Position numbers and translations under genes: made by a program
In this document: in pieces, positions 26,380 through 35,215 of the stretch
How the letters are laid out: the number at the start of each line of letters is the position of its first letter
How positions within the stretch are numbered: position 1 is the first letter of the stretch
DNA from: CAZICM01 sp964537685
GTDB lineage: Bacteria > Myxococcota_A > Polyangia > Polyangiales > Polyangiaceae
Assembly: GCA_964537685.1 (NCBI GenBank)
Contig: CAZICM010000018.1
Span: 1 to 64,000, forward strand
Reading direction: 5' to 3'
Length of the DNA: 64,000 nt
The notes under the pieces: generated by a model
What the model saw: the letters and a program-made list of their open reading frames with translations, nothing else
Told to the model about the DNA's origin: nothing
The model's database searches: none

Positions 26380-28911
26380 CTACCCTCCTTGAAGCCTTGG
26401 GTCTAAGCTCGGCAAACGCTCCAGTACATCGCGCACACCAAGCGTACTTTCTCCAATGCGCACCGCCTGAACTTGTTCGGGCAGGCCCAAGAAACTATCC
26501 ACACCAACCAGCGACGCAATACCCACCATAAAGGGATAGCGCGCCGTTACCACCGTAACTTGAATATGGGCGGGAGCCTCGATCTCAGCCATTTTCTTGA
26601 TGAGTCTAAGGTCTTGCCGATCCACCTCTTGATGAACCAAGATGGTGACACGATGGGCCAGCCGCTCATAAAAGCGTTCCACCGCTTCCCTTTCCGCCGG
26701 GCTTTCAATCGCACCCTCGCCAAAAACTGCCAAAAACTCCTTCTTCATCTCCTCGCCCAAGAAGAGCGTATCCCCCACATAGGAGTTTCCGCTCGAGTAG
26801 AGGCCGGGCAGAAGTGGATCATCACTTTCCTCCAGGTCAGCGCCCAAGATGGTCGAGAAGGTTCTCCGAAGCTTGAAATCCTCAACGATAATGATCGACC
26901 CCTTGGTGACCGCGTGATCGGCAATGGCATCCAGCGCGATCGCGAGGCCCTTTAGGGTTCCATGCCATTTCTGAAGCAGCGGAGCACATCGAAGTAAATT
27001 GCGCCTTTTCTTCTCGGGAACGGCTTCATGAAATGCCAATCCAAGAAGCTGTGCGAGCCATTCCAAAGAGGCTTCTGGAACCATGCGAGGATCCATCAGC
27101 ATAAATGCGTTTGCAATTCTATCTTCCAGCGGCGTCAGCACGCTTTCGGTAATGCCCAGAAAACGCTCCAGAAAATCCGCCCGCGAAGCTTCACCCCCGG
27201 CATCGGCGTCTTCCCCATACAGAGATTCGCGATACAATTCGGGTAAATAGTGCTCTGCATAAGAGAAACGCGAGGCATATGCCCGGACCGCCGCAAGCTC
27301 GGGGGTATGGCGCCCATCTCCCTGGAGCTCAACCCTCACCCATAAATACCTGCCGCGCAGCGTTCGGACCCGTTTCCCCGAACGCTGAATCAGCACTGTA
27401 AACAAGCCTTTTTGATCGCGCTCCAGAGCTCCCGACAAGAGCCCAGGATGAAACGGCAATTCGGATGCCATCGATAACCACACGCCTCTGGGAATGCCCG
27501 GGGCTTCCTCCTGCGCGAATTGCTCTCCAAAGCGGTGCTCATGCCAATGGCTTTCATCCCAGGCGGGCCTATTAAGCGTGTCTGTCGCCGAAAGAAATAT
27601 CCGAATCCCTGTTCCAGGAGGAATCTTTGCCTCAATATACAGGCGATGCCAAGCCGCATCCGCCTTCCCCGCATCGATGGGTGCAAATGATTGTGCCTCA
27701 ATTTTTCCGTCTTTTTTCGTAGGCTTTACAGCCATCGCATTCTCGACCACGGCATTCTTGGCGAGCGAAGGCAATGAAATCATCAGCAAGGGGCGCGGAA
27801 TGCCATTCTTGGCTGGATACTTTGGGGGCATGGTTACTCCATGCCAAAACGGCCCCCCGTCGTGCTCAATGAGAGGATAATACTCCCCCAGCGGCCTCCG
27901 CGATGCTCCGCTCCCATCCGCTAAATAGGCGATGACCTCGGCCTTGGCAGGCTCAAGAGGAGAGGAACTTCCCGATCGGATCAGAACAGCGATTCGATCG
28001 GAGCCCAGCCATGTCATGCTATACGGCCGGGCCACTCCATCGAGCCGTATGGGCTCGCTCAAACCAGCGGGACCCAAAAAGCGCACGCGGGCATAAGCTT
28101 GCGTTGTCGATGCATCTGTACGGTCTGCCTCGTCCTCATTGATGATTCCACAGGCTCGAGCTCGATCCGCCACCCAAAATAGAACCGCCGTGCGGCCCTC
28201 TGGACTCGTCGCAATGGCAACGGGAATTTCTCCATCAAACCCGGTATGATCCACCACTAAATTCAAGCGTGGGGGATTGGTATTTTCCGGTTTTGGACGA
28301 AAGACGGTGGAGGCATAGGCTCCAACGCTTCCCTTGGGCAGGGGCTGTCCTGAGATACGTGCAATCCTTACGCTATTGGTACTTTGCCAATCATTCAGAG
28401 AGGGAGGCCCGGCCAGCGCCAATACACCCCCAGAGGGAAGAGCAGACAATCTCCAGAGAGACGTGCCATTTCCCAGCAGCGCTTCGGCGTCCCATCGATT
28501 TCGGAGATCCCTCAGAATCAGTTTTGAACCGCAGGCAATATAGAGAATTCCATCATATCCGATACACACATCGCTTACGGCGGCCGGGAGCAATATTTGC
28601 TCCGAAGGTTGAGAAAACAGCGAAATGGGTGGCCTTCCCAGCCCAGTGGCAAGTATTTGCGGCTTGGGCACATCAATAAAATACGCAAAGGTATCAAAGG
28701 GATCCGCAGATCCTGGAATATGATTCAGCCTTTGCATCACCTGGGTATTATCCGCCTCGATCTGTTCATCCGGAAGATTGGCCCTCACGCTGGACAACTT
28801 CAGCGTCCTCTCCCGCTCGCAGTAAGTGAAAGCATGAGCATCGGCCCCCGCAGCCGCACTCCAGTGCACCTTTTCGGAAAGCATAAAGAAGCGCAGTTGA
28901 TTCGCGTCCAT
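26380..28911 (-). CDS. eCIS baseplate wedge protein, phage tail protein I-like (TIGR02242 type)
   Basis: 843 aa. The C-terminal part (about 560-800) has the phage P2 tail protein I signature: YLPELYRE, DFLERFLGITESVLTPLEDRI, a DPRMVPEASLEWLAQLLG block, then RRNLLRCAPLLQKWHGTLKG. This matches the phage tail protein domain of eCIS and phage-like clusters, a baseplate wedge component. The N-terminal about 500 residues contain WD/propeller-like strands (GGVLALAGP, PYSMTWLGSDRIAVL, GYDGILYIACG), an extension not present in P2 I. GAGG lies 9 bases before ATG 28911, and the upstream stop is 3 bases away. Immediately follows the baseplate J gene, as usual. Confidence 0.82.
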   Translation of the reverse strand: MDANQLRFFMLSEKVHWSAAAGADAHAFTYCERERTLKLSSVRANLPDEQIEADNTQVMQRLNHIPGSADPFDTFAYFIDVPKPQILATGLGRPPISLFSQPSEQILLPAAVSDVCIGYDGILYIACGSKLILRDLRNRWDAEALLGNGTSLWRLSALPSGGVLALAGPPSLNDWQSTNSVRIARISGQPLPKGSVGAYASTVFRPKPENTNPPRLNLVVDHTGFDGEIPVAIATSPEGRTAVLFWVADRARACGIINEDEADRTDASTTQAYARVRFLGPAGLSEPIRLDGVARPYSMTWLGSDRIAVLIRSGSSSPLEPAKAEVIAYLADGSGASRRPLGEYYPLIEHDGGPFWHGVTMPPKYPAKNGIPRPLLMISLPSLAKNAVVENAMAVKPTKKDGKIEAQSFAPIDAGKADAAWHRLYIEAKIPPGTGIRIFLSATDTLNRPAWDESHWHEHRFGEQFAQEEAPGIPRGVWLSMASELPFHPGLLSGALERDQKGLFTVLIQRSGKRVRTLRGRYLWVRVELQGDGRHTPELAAVRAYASRFSYAEHYLPELYRESLYGEDADAGGEASRADFLERFLGITESVLTPLEDRIANAFMLMDPRMVPEASLEWLAQLLGLAFHEAVPEKKRRNLLRCAPLLQKWHGTLKGLAIALDAIADHAVTKGSIIIVEDFKLRRTFSTILGADLEESDDPLLPGLYSSGNSYVGDTLFLGEEMKKEFLAVFGEGAIESPAEREAVERFYERLAHRVTILVHQEVDRQDLRLIKKMAEIEAPAHIQVTVVTARYPFMVGIASLVGVDSFLGLPEQVQAVRIGESTLGVRDVLERLPSLDPRLQGG

Positions 28912-28914
28912 GCC

Positions 28915-31257
28915 TTAGCAAACCTCCGGCACCACAGGAATGGCCACCATATCGCCGGCTCCGCCCACACCCCCAACGCCGCCGCTGCCCTCGCCCTCCG
29001 AACCGCCCGGAATTCGCGAGGGAATCCGGCCATAGGTATCCACCACCACTTCAAGCAGCTCAGGCAATTGCCATGGCCTTGGAACGATTTCCACAGCCAT
29101 CCCGGGTGTACCCCGGGAAAGCGCCCGCCACAGCAACATCTTGTCCCCTGATGCGGCCGTGGAAGGATCGACTTCAAAACGGGCGGCAGCCACGCCCTGC
29201 CCCGGGTACGAACCCGATGAGCTGATGACTCCGCGCGTGAAGAGCTGCACGCCCGCAATCCCTTCCACGCCCTCCACCTGAGCGACTGCAACCTCAATCT
29301 CCCGGTCACGAATGGGCCGCTTCAAAGGCCAGCCCTGCCCTTGACTTCCACCGGGGGCAAGCGGCCATAGATAACGAAACAGCGCATCCTTCACCTCTTC
29401 GGCGACCGTCTCGCGCCCATACCCTTCACGCACGGTAATGCCCACCCCAAGTCCGAGTGGAATATACTCGCACCCAATCACATAAAGCTCGGTACCTACT
29501 GTGCGCCTTGGGTCTAGATACGCAAAGACCGCTTCCAGTGTCGGCCTATCCGGCCGCGGATTTGGAGGCCGATAGGTGGATATCATTGGCAATGCCATCA
29601 CCGAAATCACACCGGGGACATTCTCTTTCCTTTGGTGGGGCTTGAATTTTGGCATCACTTCCACCCGACCCAACACAGCCCCAGGCGCTTCAGCAGCCAA
29701 GATCCTAAAATCATCCGAAGTCACCGCGCGCTCCCGGTGCCGCAGTGCGAGCGGAATACGGCGCTCGGCCTCGGCCAAGGTCTCGGCGTCCTGCCCGCCA
29801 ACTGTACCCATACTCTGTACCACTTTAAGCTGAGGAAGCACAGCGAGCGAATCGACAGGAATGGCTTTAGAAAAAGCCTTGAGTGTCCCCGGGGGGAAAT
29901 TGCCCGCACTTCCTCCCCCTGCCCGCATGCTCGCCACCCGGACACGCATGCCAGGCGCAGGAATACGCCCTCGAATTCCATCGCCAAAACGAAGCGTTCC
30001 CGCCTCGGCATCAAGCTGAAAGACCGCGTCATCCCGCCCTGCAAAGACCAGATCGTCGATCATTCCCCAGGACCGAAAGCCAAGGCCCGATTCTTCGACT
30101 TCCAATTGAAAAGACGAGCGCTCGACAGAACCCGCCGGAAGCTTCATGTACTGATCGGCCGAACCATCGCTTTGACCAATGACAATCCCCGCCGATGTCT
30201 TGCGCTGCTCGCACATCACGGCGTTAAAACCGACATAACTCAGCGAAAGACGAGACAAAGAAGCCGTAGGCCGAAGTCTAACCCATGCCACCAACCTTGA
30301 TCTCCGATCGGCATCGTCCAAGCGGGGAGGCCCTGATAGACCCGCGCTGGGATTTTCTTTAACATCGCTTGAGGGCACCCCGATAGCATGCCCTGGCAGG
30401 AGCAAATGAAGCACGCCTCGCCTCGTTAGGCCCCGGGTCGAATCCAACACCGCCGAAAGCGGATAATACACGGGTTTCCCCGAACTATCGGGCTTGCCCA
30501 ACAGCTCAAATACATGCGGAATCTTTCCCCGTTCCCCAATCTCTGCCAGCAGAGGAGGCACTTCAAGGGTGGGTGCAACGCCTAAACTCAAAAAGCGTGT
30601 TTGTCCATTGGCCCCTTTTCCAAAATCCTCCCGCAGCGACTGAACATGCTCGGCCTTGCGCGCCAAAATCGCCAACCATAGGCAGCCATCCAAGGCTTGA
30701 GAGACCAAATCAAAGCCCTTGGACTCCACCTTGCCATCTTTAAAGACCTGCGTTGTCACATAATATTTGGCTTTTTGCGGGTCTAAACCATACAGCTTCG
30801 CCAAATCGGGAAGAAGCGCTTCCAAGGGCTTGCGCTCGTCGGTACTCGGCAAGCGCTTGTAATACACCTCGGCGCTCGCATCCACCACCGAGACCTCATG
30901 CTGGGTTTCAAAGGGCACGGCCGCCTTGATTTCCGAAAGGGCGCGGAGCAATGCCGAATTCTGAAGGGCGGCGCTAGATGTGTCGATCTTCAGCTCAATC
31001 AAGCCCGTCGCCGGCACGGCACCCCGCATCTCGACGCCAAGCAGCCTTAGAAATAGCAGCCGCTGCCGCTCGGGAATCAGATTCGCCCGATAAAGAAGGG
31101 TATCCGCAAGCCAAGCAAACAGTTCAAGCAGCGTTCGCCCCGGATCACCTACCCGCGCATGGGTCCATTCGGGGGTATGTGCGGGAATACGCGCCAGAAG
31201 CTCTTCAACAAGGCTCTCAAAATTCCGATCATCTAAACGGGGAGGTACAATAGGCAT
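28915..31257 (-). CDS. eCIS baseplate assembly protein, baseplate J-like (Afp11/Pvc11-like)
   Basis: 780 aa. N-terminus MPIVPPRLDDRNFESLVEE, then HTPEWTHARVGDPGRTLLEL, followed by LFAWLADTLLYRANLIPERQ, is the hallmark of putative baseplate assembly proteins (TIGR02243 type). The J-like core includes LRFGDGIRGRIPAPGMRV, RERAVTSDDFRILAAEAPGA, and YIPLGLGVGITVREGYGRET. It would form the wedge ring connecting hub and sheath. The C-terminus is Gly-rich (SEGEGSGGVGG). Start ATG 31257 is set by GGAGG 6 bases upstream and by homology; an earlier in-frame start at 31326 would overlap gp25. One base separates it from the gp25 stop. Confidence 0.9.
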   Translation of the reverse strand: MPIVPPRLDDRNFESLVEELLARIPAHTPEWTHARVGDPGRTLLELFAWLADTLLYRANLIPERQRLLFLRLLGVEMRGAVPATGLIELKIDTSSAALQNSALLRALSEIKAAVPFETQHEVSVVDASAEVYYKRLPSTDERKPLEALLPDLAKLYGLDPQKAKYYVTTQVFKDGKVESKGFDLVSQALDGCLWLAILARKAEHVQSLREDFGKGANGQTRFLSLGVAPTLEVPPLLAEIGERGKIPHVFELLGKPDSSGKPVYYPLSAVLDSTRGLTRRGVLHLLLPGHAIGVPSSDVKENPSAGLSGPPRLDDADRRSRLVAWVRLRPTASLSRLSLSYVGFNAVMCEQRKTSAGIVIGQSDGSADQYMKLPAGSVERSSFQLEVEESGLGFRSWGMIDDLVFAGRDDAVFQLDAEAGTLRFGDGIRGRIPAPGMRVRVASMRAGGGSAGNFPPGTLKAFSKAIPVDSLAVLPQLKVVQSMGTVGGQDAETLAEAERRIPLALRHRERAVTSDDFRILAAEAPGAVLGRVEVMPKFKPHQRKENVPGVISVMALPMISTYRPPNPRPDRPTLEAVFAYLDPRRTVGTELYVIGCEYIPLGLGVGITVREGYGRETVAEEVKDALFRYLWPLAPGGSQGQGWPLKRPIRDREIEVAVAQVEGVEGIAGVQLFTRGVISSSGSYPGQGVAAARFEVDPSTAASGDKMLLWRALSRGTPGMAVEIVPRPWQLPELLEVVVDTYGRIPSRIPGGSEGEGSGGVGGVGGAGDMVAIPVVPEVC

Positions 31258-31258
31258 A

Positions 31259-31654
31259 TTATCCTCCAAGATCCATCGATAAACCCATTTGCGCCGCCGC
31301 CCCCGTGCGCCGCAAACGATACGCAATCTCTATTCGGACATGGGCAGGCTGCTGTTCAAGCTCAAAGACATCTACCCGATCCACGATAATTCTATTCTCC
31401 CACCGAAGAAGCGCCTCGGTAATGGTATCCCGTATACGCCGGCGAGTCGCCACCGTATTGGGCTGGCCAACAAAATTCGCCAATCCAGCTCCAAAATCCG
31501 GACGCATCAATTGCTCGCCCGGCCTTGTCCGCAAAATAACTTCAATCGCTTCCCGCACGCTCTGCTCCAGCGAGGGAAAAGAAAGCCGGCCATGTTCATC
31601 GGGCAAAGCCAACAGGGGAAAGCCAACCAAAGGTTTTAGCGTGGCGCCGCTCAT
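31259..31654 (-). CDS. eCIS baseplate protein gp25-like (Afp9/Pvc9-like)
   Basis: 131 aa, the normal size for gp25/lysozyme-like baseplate proteins. Conserved features are SLEQSVREAIEVILRTRPGE then QLMRPDFGAGL, with the typical RTRPGERxMRPDFG block, and VRIEIAYRLR at the end. T4 gp25 homologues sit at the hub-wedge junction and help initiate sheath polymerisation. Start ATG 31654 overlaps the stop of the upstream gene as ATGA, with GGGAG 7 bases before it; the longer frame from 31699 is not needed. Translationally coupled on both sides. Confidence 0.93.
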   Translation of the reverse strand: MSGATLKPLVGFPLLALPDEHGRLSFPSLEQSVREAIEVILRTRPGEQLMRPDFGAGLANFVGQPNTVATRRRIRDTITEALLRWENRIIVDRVDVFELEQQPAHVRIEIAYRLRRTGAAAQMGLSMDLGG

Positions 31655-33249
31655 GGGAATTCTCCCTTGATCTGAAGCGATTTCGGCAAAGGAATACATA
31701 TTTTAATAAAAGGAAGCCACCAGAAGATCAAGTTGAGCAGCGTCAGGAAAATAAAGAGCACGATAAATGCACAGAGGGTAATAATCGGGATATTAAAGCC
31801 ACAAAGCCACTGCAATTCCCCCGTCCCCTCGCCGGCCGAACCCTCCAAGAAATCCTTGGGCTTGTTCTTTCCAAGCAAATCAAAAATGCTTCCGGGCACT
31901 TGAAACGCCACGTTGGGCAGGAGTTTCTTCACATTGTCCCGGCTGACATTGGGCAGGGCAATGGGCACGGGCGGAAGCTTCCCATTCTCATACCACGCGG
32001 CAATCTTAAAGGGCAAACCCGGCTCACTCCAAAACAGCTTGGGAGGACAACCATCGTCTCGCTTCACTCTTACAAAAGCCCGAATCTCATACTGCGCGTT
32101 AGGGTCATCAAAGCGCCCTCCACCCGCGATCAGCGCCCTCATTCTTGCATTGGCCGCACTGAGCGCCGCCTGCTCTATCTTCTGCGCCGTGGCTTGATCG
32201 ATGGATGGCCAAGCAATGGGCATATGAAAGCTCTTGGGCCACTTGTTCGAACCACTGCCTTCCTGCTCCCCAAAGACCAGGGCCGCCGCCGCATCCTTCA
32301 GCGCCTGCCCACAAGGCCGCCCCGCCGGCAAATCCCGGTAGGGCAAGGTCACCAAATCCATCGCGTCGAGCAATGCCTTGTGTTCAAAGGCATTAAAGAC
32401 ACTGACCATCAGCCGCAGCATTCCCACAAATTGCTCGAGCTCATTCGGAACAGTCGATGCCCCTGTTTCGGCATCCTTGGCCTGAAGGGAATTCGCATTC
32501 ACCCATGCATTCGCAACCCTTCCGAAGCTGATCAACACATGGCCCGAAGCGGCTGAAAAATAAGGTGAAAGCCTCGCCCGTACCTCGTCCAGCTCATAAC
32601 CCGCCGAAGCCGTTTGCGCGGCCCTCTCAGCACTGCTCACGGGAACGACCCCATAATATACCGTTCGGCCCATGCTCCCACAAATATCTGGAGGCGCTAC
32701 AAACATCGGTGAAATAGCCTCATCCATCCGTTCTTCATCCGAACGAAGCGCGAGAAGCTTGCGATTCAACTCCGCGGACCCGGCAAAATGAGGCTTGTGC
32801 CTTCGATTGGCTTCGGGATCCCGGTCTTGCTCCGCCTTATCGTTGAGCGGAAAATATCCCTGTGTTACCCCCTCTTTTCGCATCCAAGCCAGCCGCTCCA
32901 CATGCCCCTTCCCCGAACTCCTCAGCTTGCGAACGACAAGCCCCGCACTCTCAATCTTGGCCGGATCAAGCCTGGGATGACCGAATACATCGCATGAAAT
33001 ATCCACCAGCGCTACATTGAACGCTTGATGCACGGGCTGAAAGAGCTTTGGCGCCTCTCCCCAAGCCCCCGGATGAACATGCTTGCCTGAAAGCCCTTTC
33101 CTCCCCTTTTCGGTCTTCAAATCCTCCATCAGAGATGGAATAAACTCATCCTCGGTGCGCTCATAAATGGTTGGACGGCGCTCAAAAACCGGCGAACCGT
33201 CCTTCGCACCAAAATCAAGCCCCCGGAGCAGCGCCTCATGACCTACCAT
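31651..33249 (-). CDS. eCIS-encoded protein with C-terminal membrane anchor
   Basis: 532 aa, no named family. Most of it is soluble, mixed alpha/beta, with VALVDISCDVFGHPRLDP near residue 80 and a stretch naming a conserved core (VYYGVVPVSSAERAA). The last 60 residues contain a long hydrophobic segment, IPIITLCAFIVLFIFLTLLN followed by LIFWWLPFIKICIPLP, enough for one or two membrane helices close to the C-terminus. It lies between the spike (gpV) and gp25 genes. Membrane-associated proteins encoded in eCIS loci are known in Streptomyces (CisA) and in thylakoid-anchored cyanobacterial systems; an analogous anchoring or firing role is inference. Start ATG 33249 overlaps gpV by 7 bases and is preferred over 33312. 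Confidence 0.65.
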   Translation of the reverse strand: MVGHEALLRGLDFGAKDGSPVFERRPTIYERTEDEFIPSLMEDLKTEKGRKGLSGKHVHPGAWGEAPKLFQPVHQAFNVALVDISCDVFGHPRLDPAKIESAGLVVRKLRSSGKGHVERLAWMRKEGVTQGYFPLNDKAEQDRDPEANRRHKPHFAGSAELNRKLLALRSDEERMDEAISPMFVAPPDICGSMGRTVYYGVVPVSSAERAAQTASAGYELDEVRARLSPYFSAASGHVLISFGRVANAWVNANSLQAKDAETGASTVPNELEQFVGMLRLMVSVFNAFEHKALLDAMDLVTLPYRDLPAGRPCGQALKDAAAALVFGEQEGSGSNKWPKSFHMPIAWPSIDQATAQKIEQAALSAANARMRALIAGGGRFDDPNAQYEIRAFVRVKRDDGCPPKLFWSEPGLPFKIAAWYENGKLPPVPIALPNVSRDNVKKLLPNVAFQVPGSIFDLLGKNKPKDFLEGSAGEGTGELQWLCGFNIPIITLCAFIVLFIFLTLLNLIFWWLPFIKICIPLPKSLQIKGEFP

Positions 33250-33944
33250 ACATTCCCCGCTCCCGGTGTATACACCGATCCAATCACCGTGGTGGCCTTC
33301 AGAACATCGCACTTGACCATGCCCGAAAACGTGGACATCGCCGCATCTACCTTCACCATCCCAGCGCTCACATCGACTTGGCTGGCCTGCACCTTTACCT
33401 TGCTCCCGGTTTCCAGCGTAATCCCCTGCGTATCCACGGTGATCTTCGCTCCACCGGCTTCTATGGTAATCTTACCCCCGCTCGACTGATCGATTTTAAT
33501 CTTCTCCGCACCCGGCGTCGACAAAGTAATGGTTGCTTGCCCCTGGCTCTCTTCCACCATAGCAATCCGGGTTCCATCTTTCCCCACCATTGTATAGCGA
33601 TCGATTCTCGAACCCGAGCCTCCCAATTGCTCGGGCGGCTGAGCCGAACCATTCCACAATCCCCCGATCACCATTGGACTCCGGGGATCGCCTCCCACAA
33701 AAACCACCGCCACCTCATCATCCACATCGGGCAAGAAAAAGGTCCCCCGGTTTGAACCCGCGATGGGAACGGCTACCCGAGCCCAAAGCGCCGCATCTCC
33801 ATCCCCAATCTCAGGTGGCGTGCTCACCAAACGAATCTTTACACGCCCCAGCCCATCCGGATCGGCGACGTCCACAACCCGGCCCAGATAAGTACCAAAA
33901 AACGCTCCCAAACGAGGAGGCTGAGGTATATTCGCCGAAGACAT
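33243..33944 (-). CDS. eCIS spike, phage baseplate assembly protein V / gp5-like (Afp8 C-terminal half)
   Basis: 233 aa. The OB-fold start (FFGTYLGRVVDVADPDGLGR followed by VKIRL, ALWARVAVPIAG, FFLPDVDDEVAVVFVGGDPR) is the VgrG/gpV signature. Residues about 135-215 are beta-strand repeats (KITIEAGGAKITVDTQGITL) of the triple-stranded spike helix. It forms the puncturing tip under the tube. AGGAGG lies 7-8 bases before the ATG, and the start overlaps the gpD stop by one base (TGATG). In Afp/PVC the gpD- and gpV-like parts are one protein (Afp8); here they are separate genes, as in phages. No PAAR tip gene was found nearby. Confidence 0.92.
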   Translation of the reverse strand: MSSANIPQPPRLGAFFGTYLGRVVDVADPDGLGRVKIRLVSTPPEIGDGDAALWARVAVPIAGSNRGTFFLPDVDDEVAVVFVGGDPRSPMVIGGLWNGSAQPPEQLGGSGSRIDRYTMVGKDGTRIAMVEESQGQATITLSTPGAEKIKIDQSSGGKITIEAGGAKITVDTQGITLETGSKVKVQASQVDVSAGMVKVDAAMSTFSGMVKCDVLKATTVIGSVYTPGAGNVW

Positions 33945-35029
33945 CAGGGGCCTCCTAAATAAGCGCTCTCGGCTTCAAACTCGGTTTCGTAACCGCTTTC
34001 CATGTCAAATCGATGAATAGACCGCGTAACGTAATAGGTATTATCAAAACGAGGACCCAATCCTACAAGCGATACATGGGTCCCCACCCGAAGCGAAGGA
34101 TTGCCTGCCGCTGTTCCAAAAACCCTTACAAAATGCCTGGCCCGCGCATCAAATGCCGCATCCGCCAAAGCCTGCGCCTCGGCATCTGTCTTTGCACATA
34201 ATTCTCCCAAATGCTCCACCCGCTCACCAAACGCTTCCTGAAGCAGCGAAGCTCCCTGCCTCCCACTCCCCGGGCCCAGATTCACCCCACTTCCACGGCC
34301 CGATACCCGCTGTCCCTGCGCCGCATTCCACCCATAAGCCGTCACCGCCGTGCACTGATGCGCTAAATCAGCGGTCACCCTGGCCCGAAGCAATTGACTC
34401 CCCAGCACCAACTCCACCGTACCCCGCCGCACATCCTTGCGGGGCGACACATGAAGCTCCCGGCCAACCACTTGCAAGTCTCCATCGGCCACCGACAAAA
34501 GCCTGCGCAAAAAGGCTAAATCACTCTCATTCAACTGGAATTGCACGCCTAGATCGTCCGTTAATCCCGTAATCACCGGCGTCAGCGCCAACTGCGAAGC
34601 CAAATCCTGAGCCACCGAGGCAATCGTTGTATTCTCATGCACCTTGGTACGCCTCGCCAGCCGCGCCTTCTGAAAGGCATCCTCGGCCAATACGACAAGC
34701 TGAGGACTTGAAATCCCTTCAAAACGGCCTTCAAAAGCAGAAATAAGCCCCCGAAAAATCTCCACAGGCGTGCGCTGATCGCCCGTATATACTTCAATGC
34801 TCGTTCCAAAGCGAAGAAGAGCCTCATCTTCAAAGGCCAAATTCACTTGGTTATCCTGAAAACGCGCCACATTGGACAGGGTCATCTCCAGCGACGATAA
34901 TCCCCCTTCCGACTCCTCCACCCGCAGTTCGGCAAGCAGCTCGGATACCTTGGCCGAAGCCGCACCATCCACGCGAACGGTTGGCCGCGAAGCATACAAG
35001 GTATCTGGACTTAGAGCTTGCTCCGTCAT
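33944..35029 (-). CDS. eCIS hub, phage late control D / gp27-like (Afp8 N-terminal half)
   Basis: 361 aa. N-terminus PTVRVDGAASAKVSELLAEL and SSLEMTLSNV are typical of the gpD family. FRGLISAFEGRFEGISSPQL, then FLRRLLSVADGDLQVVGREL, and the C-terminal LVGLGPRFDNTYYVTRSIHR match hub proteins that adapt tube symmetry to the trimeric spike. Seven bases separate it from the small Afp6-like gene and it overlaps gpV by one base. Part of the core eCIS set. Confidence 0.92.
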   Translation of the reverse strand: MTEQALSPDTLYASRPTVRVDGAASAKVSELLAELRVEESEGGLSSLEMTLSNVARFQDNQVNLAFEDEALLRFGTSIEVYTGDQRTPVEIFRGLISAFEGRFEGISSPQLVVLAEDAFQKARLARRTKVHENTTIASVAQDLASQLALTPVITGLTDDLGVQFQLNESDLAFLRRLLSVADGDLQVVGRELHVSPRKDVRRGTVELVLGSQLLRARVTADLAHQCTAVTAYGWNAAQGQRVSGRGSGVNLGPGSGRQGASLLQEAFGERVEHLGELCAKTDAEAQALADAAFDARARHFVRVFGTAAGNPSLRVGTHVSLVGLGPRFDNTYYVTRSIHRFDMESGYETEFEAESAYLGGP

Positions 35030-35036
35030 AATAACA

Positions 35037-35213
35037 TCAATCCGCGATTAACCTAGCCCTGCGTTCTGCCCGAATTTGAAGCGCGGCTTCGAGGTCTTCG
35101 AAGGAAAGCCCAGCGCCTGCTCCGGCCGCCTCTTCTGCCTCGAGATCGCCTCCCGCTTCCCGCTCCGGCCCCGGTTGAACCGTCGCGTTCACCTCACCCA
35201 CAACCACACCCAT
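35037..35213 (-). CDS. Small eCIS protein in the Afp6 position
   Basis: 58 aa from ATG 35213 (an overlapping GTG at 35219 is the alternative). Sequence begins MGVVVGEVNATVQPGPE, has an Ala/Gly/Glu-rich centre, and ends in a helix (SFEDLEAALQIRAERRARLI). AGGAG sits 5 bases before the ATG and the frame is wedged between the Afp7-like and gpD genes with almost no gaps, which supports it being real. In Afp/PVC clusters a similarly small protein (Afp6/Pvc6, about 60 aa, from memory) lies next to Afp7. The family match rests on size and position only. Confidence 0.7.
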   Translation of the reverse strand: MGVVVGEVNATVQPGPEREAGGDLEAEEAAGAGAGLSFEDLEAALQIRAERRARLIAD

Positions 35214-35215
35214 GA

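Noticed and set aside
30978..31253. Plus-strand frames over the J-like gene
   Set aside because: Shadow of a strongly supported baseplate gene.
31651..33249. PAAR tip protein
   Set aside because: No PAAR repeats; the protein has a membrane-type C-terminus and does not resemble the short PAAR family.
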